Source: Paractinoplanes deccanensis
GTDB lineage: Bacteria > Actinomycetota > Actinomycetes > Mycobacteriales > Micromonosporaceae
Assembly: GCF_016862115.1 (NCBI RefSeq)
Contig: NZ_BOMI01000087.1
Span: forward strand, 35,702-99,701
Reading direction: 5' to 3'
DNA length: 64,000 bases
The position numbers and the translations under genes were made by a program. The notes under the pieces were generated by a model that saw nothing but the letters and a program-made list of their open reading frames with translations, did not search any database and was not told where the DNA came from. Positions 20,901-30,236 of the stretch are shown here, in pieces; the stretch's first letter is position 1, and each line of letters opens with the position of its first letter.

Positions 20901-21432
20901 CGCGCTTCATCCGGCGCACGACGCGCAGGCCGGACTCGGGGTGGAACTTGGCCTGCGGGCCGGGGCCGTCGAAGACGCCGGGCACGCCGCGCTGGAACGA
21001 GATCTCGTGGACCTTGCCGTCGCGCTTGACTTGCACGTCGAAGCGCAGCGAGAGGGCGTTGACCGCGGACGCGCCGACGCCGTGCAGGCCGCCGGAGGTC
21101 TTGTAGCCGGCGCCGCCGAACTTGCCGCCGGCGTGCAGCCGGGTCATCACCAGCTCGACGCCGTTGAGCCCGGACTTGGCGTTGACGTCGGTCGGGATGC
21201 CCCGGCCGTCGTCCTCGACCTGCACCGACCCGTCGGCGTAGAGCGAGACGGCCACCTTAGTGGCGTGGCCGGCCACACCCTCGTCGGTGGCGTTGTCGAT
21301 GATCTCGTTGGCGAGGTGGTTGACGCCCCGGCTGTCGGTGGAGCCGATGTACATGCCCGGTCGCTTCCGGACGGCGTCAAGCCCCTCCAGGTGCGTGAGG
21401 TCATCGGCCCCGTACAGGATCTCCGCGGTCAC
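17923..21432 (-). CDS. parE: DNA topoisomerase IV subunit B, interrupted by an intein
   Basis: A 1169-residue precursor starting at GTG 21432. The extein portions are residues 1-471 and 958-1169, which join to 683 residues, a normal ParE/GyrB-like length. The GHKL ATPase motifs are EIIDNATDEG, DDGRGIP and GLHGVGASAVNALS. The TOPRIM motif is EGDSALG joined to SARMARS after splicing, followed by DADVDGSHI, which binds magnesium. The subunit supplies ATP-driven strand passage with ParC for chromosome decatenation. Without protein splicing the TOPRIM active site would be split, so cell viability probably depends on intein activity or on gyrase covering the role. It is the first gene of the parE-parC operon. 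Confidence 0.95.
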   Translation of the reverse strand: MTAEILYGADDLTHLEGLDAVRKRPGMYIGSTDSRGVNHLANEIIDNATDEGVAGHATKVAVSLYADGSVQVEDDGRGIPTDVNAKSGLNGVELVMTRLHAGGKFGGAGYKTSGGLHGVGASAVNALSLRFDVQVKRDGKVHEISFQRGVPGVFDGPGPQAKFHPESGLRVVRRMKRGEPSGTTIRYWYDARYFETGAGLDVESVRAKLRNTAFLVPGVMYTLRDETAEEPTTETFHFPRGLTDMVEFLTHAGDKPVSGVLLVNGEGTYKENAADANGVMQSNVERRAEVEIAFRWGTGYERTVECFTNTIRNMHGGTHRKGFERALVRALGEAIRNTRGLLKPKEDVPVLDDMLEGMTAVIHVRVPEPQFTSQTKDELSTAGVTRTVQNLVEAHVKEWIDGRKTKAEARTVLQKIVDAARVRLTQKQQKDAARRKTALEGASMPPKLVDCRATGIAQSELFIVEGDSALGCFTGDTLVALASGKARSFADLAADWQRGVTHFGYTTNKAGRVVVAPLAEPRLTKRDAPLVRVTLDNGESVRCTPDHQFRLRDGSYRRADHLAPGDSLMPLYRSVSATSAGDNLNGYEKVWMNDREEWVYTHYVADGHNLRTGADTIANGVVRHHIDCNKRNNDPRNLRRMTPEAHLALHAAMMEDNRDRIDEGFRAWLASGGRAFKSAMLSAQWQDPDFRAACLQRLADRNADGEFRARLERGFRDWFAGLDEQEKAAYGERMRAYQAEYWKSPERRRIAAERVRAFFADPDRRAEWSERSKEQWLDEGLLKWRAARTREQFADPAERERQRAAVTAWHAEHPEFGERHAELMRRRLHDDPSLITKLHAGRDEYLRTVSTEDRVAAQNDGRRRAALKRLRPFITLPDDKLAQAYEADRLAHARTGFRWERLVESYDGDVTRLREAATQVNHTVATVEALTETADVYDLTVDGYHNFALEAGVFVHNSARMARSSEYQALLPIRGKILNVQKATLQQVLDNAECSAIVQVLGAGSGRTFDLAALRYGRVMIMADADVDGSHIRTLLITLFAKYMRPVIEAGRLFAAMPPLHKIVTKGRNSETIFTYTQQEMESTVARLEREGKSVVKPVPRFKGLGEMDAEELWDTTMNPATRTVRRITLDDVERAEGVLELLMGERVEPRRNWLIESSGRIDEEAIDA
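18562..20019 (-). mobile_element. HNH-endonuclease intein inside parE
   Basis: A 486-residue in-frame insertion, precursor residues 472-957. Block A is CFTGDTLVAL with nucleophile Cys1. Block B is NGESVRCTPDHQFRL with the TxxH motif. Block F is VYDLTVDGYHNFAL. Block G ends in GVFVHN, followed by extein Ser+1. The middle carries an HNH-type endonuclease core, VRHHIDCNKRNNDPRNLRRM, then a long run of helical repeats rich in W/F-x-D/S-P-x-x-R that resembles NUMOD-type DNA-binding repeats. The insertion point, EGDSALG^SARMA, matches the site used by some GyrB inteins. All splicing residues seem intact, so it should be active. Confidence 0.93.
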
Positions 21433-21570
21433 GAGGTGGCACTCCCGATCGGCCTTGGTGGTGGTCAGGTCGCGGCGAGCCTACCGGGAGCCTCCGACAC
21501 TTCCCGCCAACCGAGCCGGTACCGGCCACCGAAGAACCGGACGATACCGACAAAAGTAACGCGGGGTGAG

Positions 21571-22173
21571 CTACGCCACGCAGAGGACCCCCTGCGGCTC
21601 GAGAGCCCGGAACAGGTCCAGCGGGTACGGCTTGCCGGCCACTCGCACCGGCGGCAACTCCTGGTACGCGATGAGCTCGTCAGTAACCGAACGGGTGGAC
21701 GAGCAAACCACCACGGTGTCGTGCGGCGCGTACGCCTGCAACCGGGCGGCCGTGCTCACCACGCTCCCGCTGATCATCCCGTGCCCGAACTCGCGGGTCG
21801 CCGCGAGATCGACGATCACGTCGCCGGTGGCGATGCCCACCCGCGTCCGCACAGCGAACCTGCCGGCCAGGAGCTGCCCCCTCAACGCCTCCTGGACCGA
21901 CAGGCCCACCCGCACCGCCGAAGCGGCCGCATCCGGGCCGAACCCGGTCTCGTCGGTGCCGAACACCGCCATGACCGCGTCGCCCACGTATTTCTCCACC
22001 ACTCCCCCGCCGGAGCGGACCACCTCGGACACGATGCCGAAGTAGTCGCGCTGCAACGCGCGGACGACCGCGCAGTCCAGGTCGTCGATCAGCGAGGTGT
22101 AGCCCACGATGTCGATGAAAAGGACGGTGACGGTCTGACGCCGCTCCTGCTCCGCCATAGCGATTGCGGTCAT
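21571..22173 (-). CDS. class III adenylate/guanylate cyclase domain protein
   Basis: A 200-residue protein that is essentially one class III nucleotide cyclase catalytic domain. The metal-binding aspartates are D21 (FIDIVGYTSL) and D65 (VEKYVGDAVMAVFG), and Lys61 sits at the purine-specifying position. The transition-state arginine R144 is kept in STAARL, but the preceding asparagine usual at this place (NxAAR) is Ser140. It could be a reduced-activity cyclase or a nucleotide sensor. There is no membrane or HAMP segment. It diverges from the AAA/LuxR regulator at 22351. Fused cyclase-AAA-TPR proteins are common in actinobacteria, which suggests these neighbours are functionally linked. Confidence 0.88.
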   Translation of the reverse strand: MTAIAMAEQERRQTVTVLFIDIVGYTSLIDDLDCAVVRALQRDYFGIVSEVVRSGGGVVEKYVGDAVMAVFGTDETGFGPDAAASAVRVGLSVQEALRGQLLAGRFAVRTRVGIATGDVIVDLAATREFGHGMISGSVVSTAARLQAYAPHDTVVVCSSTRSVTDELIAYQELPPVRVAGKPYPLDLFRALEPQGVLCVA

Positions 22174-22277
22174 GTCTCACGCTCCCCCAGTTCCGTGCTG
22201 TGCCCCGGCTGAACGGTGCCAGCCGCGGTCCACTTCGCGGATCTGCAGAACGACGTATCTCTGACACCTGGAGAGCC

Positions 22278-22293
22278 CGTCACTTATGTGACG
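22278..22293. promoter_or_regulatory. perfect inverted repeat in the cyclase/LuxR divergent region
   Basis: CGTCAC-TTAT-GTGACG (22278-22293) lies 45 bp before the LuxR-gene -10 and 105 bp before the cyclase start. The half-site order is opposite to a classical CRP site, so I do not call it one. It may be an operator for either gene. Confidence 0.4.
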
Positions 22294-22337
22294 CAGAACA
22301 GACCGAACCGCCGACAACGTGCTAGGTCACTTCGCAC

Positions 22338-22350
22338 TAGGCTGCGCACC
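22338..22350 (+). promoter_or_regulatory. leaderless promoter -10 for the AAA/LuxR regulator
   Basis: TAGGCT (22338-22343) is followed by 7 nt and ATG 22351. It decides the start, because the frame is open for 45 codons upstream without homology. Confidence 0.6.
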
Positions 22351-25134
22351 ATGGCCAGCGAGGAGGAGGACGGGCCGCTTGTCGGGCGCGCCGGCACGCT
22401 GACCCAGATCCAGTCCGACCTGCGCAACGCGGGCCCGGGCGGTACGTCCGCGGTGTTCGTCACCGGGGAGAGCGGTGTCGGCAAGAGCCGGCTGCTGCGC
22501 GAGACCGCCACGGCGATGCGGGACGCGGGCTTCGCCGTGCTGTCCGGCACCTGCCTCGACATCGGCGACGCGTCCCCGTTGCACCCTGTTCTTCAGGCCT
22601 TGCGGCAGTTCGACCACAATGTCCAGCCCGCCGACGCCGGGGACCTGCTCGACCGCGTGTCTCAGGCGCTGCGCGAGGTCGCCGGCGGCCGCCGGCTGCT
22701 GCTCGTCCTCGACGATCTCCAGTGGGCCGACCGGAGCACCCGTCAGCTGCTGCTCTACCTGCTCGCGGGGCTCGGCGACGTGCCCCTGGCGGTGCTGGCC
22801 GCGGTGCGCGCCGAGGCCCTGCACGGCGCCCACCCGCTGCGCAAGGTGCTGGCCGAGCTGCGCAGGCTGCGGTCCGTACGAGTCGTCGACCTGGCCCCGC
22901 TCGACCGCGAGCAGACCGTCGAGCTGGTCGCCGCGATCGCCGGCCCGGCGGTCGACCCCGAGGACGCCGAGCGCGTCTACAAGCGCAGCGGCGGCAACCC
23001 GTTCGTGGCCGAGGAGCTGGCCCGCGACCTGCGCGACGGCCGCGTCGAGCTCTCCGACACGCTGCGCGAGATCTTCCTGTCCCGCGTCGACGAGCTACCC
23101 CCGGAGGCGTACGCGGTGGTCCGCGCGATCGCGGCCGGCGTCGAGCCCGTCGCCCACGCGGTCCTGGCCCGCATCGTGCCGCTGACCGAGGACAGGCTGA
23201 TCGAGGCGATCCGCGCCGCCGTCGCCCACCGCTTCGTGATCAGCGACCAGGACGGCTACCGGCTGCGCCACCGCCTGGTCTCCGAGATCCTGGCCGGCGA
23301 GGTGCTGCCCGCCGAGGCCACGGCCCTGCACCGCCGCTACGCGGAGGCGCTGGAGTCCGGCGACGCCCCGCTCGACCACGCGCGCCTGGCCCACCACTGG
23401 CAGCGCGCCGGCGAGCCCGCCCGGGCGCTGCCCTCGGTGGTGGCCGCCGCCCGCGACGCCGAGGCCCTCTACGGCTTCACCGAGGCGCATCGTCACTGGT
23501 CGACGGCGCTCGAGCTGACCACCGACGACGCGCCCGAGCGCACCGAGCTGCTGGCGCACGCCGCCGAGTCGGCCCACCGCTGCGGTGAGCACCAGCGCGC
23601 CCTCGCCCGCCTCGACGACCTGGCCGCCCGCGCCGACGCGCCCAGCGCCTGCGACCTGCACCTGCGCCGCGCGCGCTACCTGACCGCCGCCGGCCGCACG
23701 GCGACCGCCGAGGCCGAGTACGTGCACGCCCTCGAGGCGCCCGACTGCAGCCCGGCACAGCGCGCGTCCGCCGCCGCCCACCTGGCCGAGCTGCTGGTGC
23801 ACCTGGGCCGCTACGCCGACGCCAACGAGCGCGCCCGCGAGGCGCTCGAGATGGCCGGGGCCGACAGCGCCGACCTGGTCCGCGCCAGCGCCGCCCTGGG
23901 CTACAGCGCCGCCTTCCGCGAGGACCCCGACGCCGGCCTGGCGGTCCTGCGCCAGGCGGTCGAGATCGCCGAGCGCAGCGGCCACCCTGACGAGATCGGC
24001 GTCGCCTACCTCCACCTCGCCGAGCTGCTGGCCGGCCCGCTCAACAGCATCGAGGAGGGCGTGCTGGTCGCCCGCCGCGGCGCCGGCAAGGCCAGCCGCA
24101 CGTACGCGTCACGCCTGCTCGCGATCGCCGCGAACGGCCTGTTCCGGGTCGGTCAGTGGGCCGAGGCCGACGCCGTGCTCGACACGGCGATGCGCCACCG
24201 CCCGTCCGGCGCCGAGGCGGTCGAGCTGCTGCTGGCCCGCTGCCGGCTCTGGGTCGGCTTCGGCGACGTCGAGGCGGCCCACCGCGACCTCGACGCGGCC
24301 GCCACCCTGCTCGCCGGCGGCGGCGCCCGGCACGTGCTGCCGATGCTCACGCTGCGTGCCGGCCAGGCGATGTGGCTGGCCCGGTTCCCCGAGGCGCGCG
24401 CCGCGGTGCAGCGCGGCCTCACCGAGACCCGCTCCGACGACCTGGTGCTGATCGGCATCCTGGCCTGGCACGGCCTGCGCGCCGAGGCCGAGGCGCACGC
24501 GGCCGGCGAGCCGGTCGACCCGCTGGCGCTGCGCCGGCTCAAGGCCGCCGTGTCCCGCATGGAGGCCGGGGTCGGCAACGCGGCGGTGCAGGTCAGGGCC
24601 GTCGTCGACGCCTACCTCGACCTCTGCGCCGCCGAGATCAGCCGGATCGAGGGGCGCCCCGACCCGGCCCCGTGGGCGCGCGCGGCCGGCGTGTGGGACA
24701 AGCGCCAGCAGCCCTACCCCGCCGCGTACGCGAGGCTGCGCCAGGCCGAGGCGATCCTGCAGCGCAAGGCGCGCCGGGCCAGCGCGGTGACCCCGCTGCG
24801 CGAGGCGTACGCGACGGCCGTCTCGATGGGTGCGCGCCCGTTCGCCGCCGAGATCGTCTCGGTCGCCCAGCGCTACCGGGTGGCGCTCGCCGACGACGCC
24901 GACACCGTGCCGATGTCCCCGCCCGAGCCGGAGCCCGGCGACGAGCTCGGCGCCCTCACCCAGCGCGAACGCGAGGTGCTGGCGGCGCTGGCCGAGGGCC
25001 TGACCAACCGCGAGATCGGCGAGCGGCTGTTCATCAGCGAGCGCACCGTCGGCGTGCACGTCGGGCACATCTTCGACAAGCTCCAGGTGCGCACCCGGGT
25101 GCAGGCGAGCCGGGTCTACCTCACCGCGGCGTAG
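22351..25134 (+). CDS. large AAA-ATPase LuxR-family (LAL-type) transcriptional regulator
   Basis: A 927-residue regulator. The N-terminal AAA/STAND ATPase has Walker A GESGVGKSR (residues 39-47) and Walker B LLLVLDDLQWAD. A long Ala/Leu/Glu-rich middle is built of TPR-like helical repeats. The C-terminal LuxR HTH occupies about the last 60 residues (LTQREREVLAALAEGLTNREIGERLF, given here as LTQREREVLAALAEG and NREIGERLFISERTV). LAL-type proteins couple nucleotide binding to DNA binding and often activate catabolic or secondary-metabolite genes. The start is leaderless ATG 22351. The divergent cyclase is the only obvious partner. Codon choice in the TPR region is extremely GC-rich, as in its neighbours. 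Confidence 0.93.
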   Translation: MASEEEDGPLVGRAGTLTQIQSDLRNAGPGGTSAVFVTGESGVGKSRLLRETATAMRDAGFAVLSGTCLDIGDASPLHPVLQALRQFDHNVQPADAGDLLDRVSQALREVAGGRRLLLVLDDLQWADRSTRQLLLYLLAGLGDVPLAVLAAVRAEALHGAHPLRKVLAELRRLRSVRVVDLAPLDREQTVELVAAIAGPAVDPEDAERVYKRSGGNPFVAEELARDLRDGRVELSDTLREIFLSRVDELPPEAYAVVRAIAAGVEPVAHAVLARIVPLTEDRLIEAIRAAVAHRFVISDQDGYRLRHRLVSEILAGEVLPAEATALHRRYAEALESGDAPLDHARLAHHWQRAGEPARALPSVVAAARDAEALYGFTEAHRHWSTALELTTDDAPERTELLAHAAESAHRCGEHQRALARLDDLAARADAPSACDLHLRRARYLTAAGRTATAEAEYVHALEAPDCSPAQRASAAAHLAELLVHLGRYADANERAREALEMAGADSADLVRASAALGYSAAFREDPDAGLAVLRQAVEIAERSGHPDEIGVAYLHLAELLAGPLNSIEEGVLVARRGAGKASRTYASRLLAIAANGLFRVGQWAEADAVLDTAMRHRPSGAEAVELLLARCRLWVGFGDVEAAHRDLDAAATLLAGGGARHVLPMLTLRAGQAMWLARFPEARAAVQRGLTETRSDDLVLIGILAWHGLRAEAEAHAAGEPVDPLALRRLKAAVSRMEAGVGNAAVQVRAVVDAYLDLCAAEISRIEGRPDPAPWARAAGVWDKRQQPYPAAYARLRQAEAILQRKARRASAVTPLREAYATAVSMGARPFAAEIVSVAQRYRVALADDADTVPMSPPEPEPGDELGALTQREREVLAALAEGLTNREIGERLFISERTVGVHVGHIFDKLQVRTRVQASRVYLTAA

Positions 25135-25228
25135 CCGTCGTTACGTTCCCGTGACCTAAGCCGCGCGAATACGTAGTTCTACCGATCCCCCCGTACGTAG
25201 CCGGTGGAAGGCTGGTCGCACGGGGGAG

Positions 25229-25260
25229 CACCACCCGGCGGCCACCGCCGCCGGGTGGTG
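25229..25260. terminator. 14-bp perfect stem-loop between the LuxR and DUF5995 genes
   Basis: CACCACCCGGCGGC (25229-25242) pairs with GCCGCCGGGTGGTG (25247-25260) around a 4-nt loop. It lies 94 bp after the LuxR stop and 38 bp before the next start. There is no T tract, so it could end the upstream transcript or sit in the 5' leader of the DUF5995 gene. Confidence 0.6.
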
Positions 25261-25298
25261 CTGGGGGCCCTCCGCCGAGATCGCCCGTGGAGGAACCG

Positions 25299-26075
25299 AT
25301 GACTCAGTCGGTCTGGGGACCCGTGCAGCAGGAGATGTCCGATCTCCTGCAGGGATACCCCGACGACGTGCCCGCCGTGGTGGACCAGCTGACCAAGCTG
25401 CAGGACATCTTGATGCGGGTGCCCCCGTTGCTGCGCGAGAACCCGCTCGGTGACTTCAACAAGCTGTACCTGACGATCACCGAGGGCGTGCTGGAGAAGC
25501 TCTACGACGGCGAGTTCAAGGACCCGGCGTTCCTGTCCCGGCTCGACGTCGAGTTCGCGGCGCGCTACTTCGACGCGCTGCGCGCCTGGGCCGGCTCGGG
25601 GTCGAGCCCGCGCTGCCCGCAGGTGTGGTCCACCCTGTTCGCGCGGATCCCGGGCCCGGACTGCCGCCCGCTCCCGTCGGCCTGCGCCGGCGTGAACGCC
25701 CACATCAACTACGACCTGCCGTTCGCGCTGGTGACCACGTTCGACCACCTGGGCACCGAGCCGGTCGACGACAGCGATCAGCACCACGACTACCTGGTCA
25801 TCAACGAGATCTTCGCCGACTCGATCCCCGGCCTGCGCCGCGGCTACCTCGAGAAGTGGCAGCTGCTGATCGACATGATGAACGGCTGCCTCGACGACTG
25901 GTGGCAGGGTGAGGCCGTGGAATACACGCGCAACGTCGCCTGGCGCAACGCGCAGAAGCTCTGGGGCTTCCGGCACGACATGGGCGCCCTCGACAAGGAG
26001 CGCGCCGGCCTCGACCGCGTCGCCTCGGACCTCAACCGCCTGCTGCTGTCGCCGCTCGGCGCGTTCCTGCAATAG
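25299..26075 (+). CDS. DUF5995 family protein
   Basis: A 258-residue soluble protein with no signal peptide. It resembles the DUF5995 family, with ARYFDALRAWAG, PQVWSTLFARIP, the conserved GVNAHINYDLPFALVTTFD and HHDYLVINEIFADS, and a C-terminal VAWRNAQKLWGF. The histidine- and aspartate-rich NAHINYDL and QHHDYL patches could bind a metal, but catalysis is unproven. ATG 25299 is chosen for its GGAGG ribosome-binding site; a GTG four codons earlier would lie inside that site. Three bases after its stop begins the first of the GGAGAGCGCTCTCC-type operators of the next gene. Confidence 0.85.
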   Translation: MTQSVWGPVQQEMSDLLQGYPDDVPAVVDQLTKLQDILMRVPPLLRENPLGDFNKLYLTITEGVLEKLYDGEFKDPAFLSRLDVEFAARYFDALRAWAGSGSSPRCPQVWSTLFARIPGPDCRPLPSACAGVNAHINYDLPFALVTTFDHLGTEPVDDSDQHHDYLVINEIFADSIPGLRRGYLEKWQLLIDMMNGCLDDWWQGEAVEYTRNVAWRNAQKLWGFRHDMGALDKERAGLDRVASDLNRLLLSPLGAFLQ

Positions 26076-26077
26076 CC

Positions 26078-26091
26078 GGAGAACGCTCTCC
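26078..26091. promoter_or_regulatory. LacI-type operator, upstream copy
   Basis: GGAGAACGCTCTCC, one mismatch from the perfect palindrome at 31720. It lies 38 bp upstream of the -35 of the glucanase-like gene, so it could be an auxiliary site for looping with the copy at 26172. Confidence 0.7.
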
Positions 26092-26129
26092 CACTATCGG
26101 CTTCTGGGGACCGGAACTCGCGCGATCTA

Positions 26130-26158
26130 TTGACATGCCTGAAAGCCTGGCGCAACAC
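26130..26158 (+). promoter_or_regulatory. promoter of the multidomain glycosidase gene
   Basis: TTGACA (26130-26135), a 17-bp spacer and AACACT (26153-26158). Predicted transcription starts near 26165, just before the operator at 26172-26185. Confidence 0.6.
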
Positions 26159-26171
26159 TTCGGGCACCGTT

Positions 26172-26185
26172 GGAGAGCGCTTTCC
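26172..26185. promoter_or_regulatory. LacI-type operator at the transcription start of the glycosidase gene
   Basis: GGAGAGCGCTTTCC lies directly downstream of the predicted start of transcription, where a bound repressor would block the polymerase. It is one base from the perfect palindrome in front of the LacI gene. Confidence 0.78.
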
Positions 26186-26202
26186 CATCCCCAGGAGTCC
26201 CC

Positions 26203-29142
<2,940 letters not shown>

Positions 29143-29183
29143 CCCCGGCGGCCGTCCTAGTGTCGAGTCGAGGAGGTCCCACC

Positions 29184-29558
29184 ATGGACAAAGTCGTTCA
29201 TTTCGAGGTCCCGTTCGAGGACGGCGACCGCGCCCGCACCTTCTACCGCGAAGCCTTCGGCTGGCAGCTGGGCTCCGTGCCCGGCATGGAATACACCATG
29301 GCCACCACGACAGACACCGACGACCAGGGTCGACCCACCGAGCCGGGAGCCATCAACGGCGGCATGTTCGCCCGAGAGCAACCGTTCACCGGCCCGGTCC
29401 TGATCATGGGTGTGGACGACATCGACGACAAACTGGCCCAGATCGAAAAGGCCGGCGGCACCGTGGCAGTCCCCCGCCAGCCCGTGGGCGACATGGGCTA
29501 CTGCGCCTACTTCCACGACACCGAGGGCAACCTGCTGGGCATCTGGCAAAACGCCTGA
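29184..29558 (+). CDS. VOC (glyoxalase/bleomycin-resistance) family protein
   Basis: A 124-residue single-domain protein with both beta-alpha-beta-beta-beta modules complete. It reads VVHFEVPFEDGDRARTFYREAFGW, here noted as VVHFEVPFEDGDRARTFY and REAFGWQL, then the second module VDDIDDKLAQIEKAGGTV and the end YFHDTEGNLLGIWQN. His, Asp and Glu at the usual metal positions (HFEV and TEGN) are present. Function in this superfamily cannot be assigned from sequence alone. The ribosome-binding site GAGGAGG precedes ATG 29184. A strong hairpin terminator follows two bases after the stop, so it is transcribed alone or as the end of the glycosidase transcript. Confidence 0.88.
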   Translation: MDKVVHFEVPFEDGDRARTFYREAFGWQLGSVPGMEYTMATTTDTDDQGRPTEPGAINGGMFAREQPFTGPVLIMGVDDIDDKLAQIEKAGGTVAVPRQPVGDMGYCAYFHDTEGNLLGIWQNA

Positions 29559-29560
29559 AA

Positions 29561-29592
29561 TTTGGGGGTCCCGCCGCACCGGGACCCCCAAA
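29561..29592 (+). terminator. hairpin terminator after the VOC gene
   Basis: TTTGGGGGTCCC (29561-29572) pairs perfectly with GGGACCCCCAAA (29581-29592) around an 8-nt loop, starting 2 bp after the stop codon. Confidence 0.8.
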
Positions 29593-29603
29593 CCCCCAAT
29601 GAA

Positions 29604-29640
29604 TTGACACCACCCCCGATAAAACGCCACACTCCCCAAC
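29604..29640 (+). promoter_or_regulatory. leaderless promoter of the DUF305 lipoprotein
   Basis: TTGACA (29604-29609), an 18-bp spacer, CACACT (29628-29633), then 7 nt to GTG at 29641. Confidence 0.5.
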
Positions 29641-30195
29641 GTGAATGCTTTTCCCCGTCTCGTGGTGATCGCCGCCCTGGCCCTGGGCGGCTGCTCCGCG
29701 ACGGGCAACACTCCCCAATCTGCACCCGCCACCTCCCCTTCGATCCCCTCCCCCTTCGGCGGCACAGATCTCGCCTGGATCGAAATCAACATCGCCATGG
29801 ACGAACAACTGCTGCCCCTCCTGGACCTTCCCCCGAAACGCACCACCGACCCGAGCACCCTCGCCCTGACGACCCAGGTGAAAGCCTTCACCCAGGCAGA
29901 GTTGGGCCTGCTCAAACAGCTGCACACCCGAGCGGGCCTCCCCGACGAGAACCCGCACGAGGGCATGCCGATGCCCGGCATGGTCACCCCCGAGCAGGTC
30001 GCCGAGGCGTCCCAACTGGCCGGTCCCGCCTTCGACGAGACCGTCACCAAGCACATCAAGGCCCACCTGGAACAGAGCCGAAATCTGGCCCGCAGCGAAG
30101 AGAAATCCGGCACCGAACCGCAGACACGCCAATTGGCGCTGCAAATCCTGCGCACCAGGGAAGTGGCGCTCTCCACCATCGAGACCGCCAATTGA
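29641..30195 (+). CDS. DUF305-like lipoprotein
   Basis: A 184-residue exported lipoprotein with signal RLVVIAALALGGCSATG (lipobox LGGC, Cys18). The mature part matches the DUF305 four-helix (ferritin-like) pattern: DLAWIEINIAMDEQLLPLLDL, split here as DLAWIEINIAMDEQ and LLPLLDL, then HEGMPMPGMVTPEQV, FDETVTKHIKAHLEQS and TRQLALQILRTREVAL. Several histidines usual in the family (for example the MxxHH motif) are absent, so any metal binding would be altered. The leaderless GTG start fits the promoter just upstream. A hairpin terminator separates it from the convergent DUF1996 gene. Function is unknown; a copper or metal role has been suggested for relatives. Confidence 0.75.
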   Translation: MNAFPRLVVIAALALGGCSATGNTPQSAPATSPSIPSPFGGTDLAWIEINIAMDEQLLPLLDLPPKRTTDPSTLALTTQVKAFTQAELGLLKQLHTRAGLPDENPHEGMPMPGMVTPEQVAEASQLAGPAFDETVTKHIKAHLEQSRNLARSEEKSGTEPQTRQLALQILRTREVALSTIETAN

Positions 30196-30230
30196 GACGG
30201 GCGCCGGATTTTCGTTATCCGGCGCCCGTC
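30196..30230. terminator. bidirectional hairpin between convergent genes
   Basis: GACGGGCGCCGGAT (30196-30209) pairs with ATCCGGCGCCCGTC (30217-30230) around a 7-nt T-rich loop. It serves the DUF305 gene and the opposing DUF1996 gene. Confidence 0.75.
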
Positions 30231-30236
30231 GATCCG

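Noticed and set aside
15378..21432. gyrB-gyrA of the oriC region
   Set aside because: There is no dnaA/dnaN/recF context, and the B-subunit TOPRIM surroundings (EGDSALG-SARMARS) fit the second actinobacterial type II pair better than gyrase.
22278..22293. CRP/cAMP-receptor binding site next to a cyclase gene
   Set aside because: The half-sites are GTCAC...GTGAC, the reverse order of TGTGA-N6-TCACA, and the spacing is 4 rather than 6.
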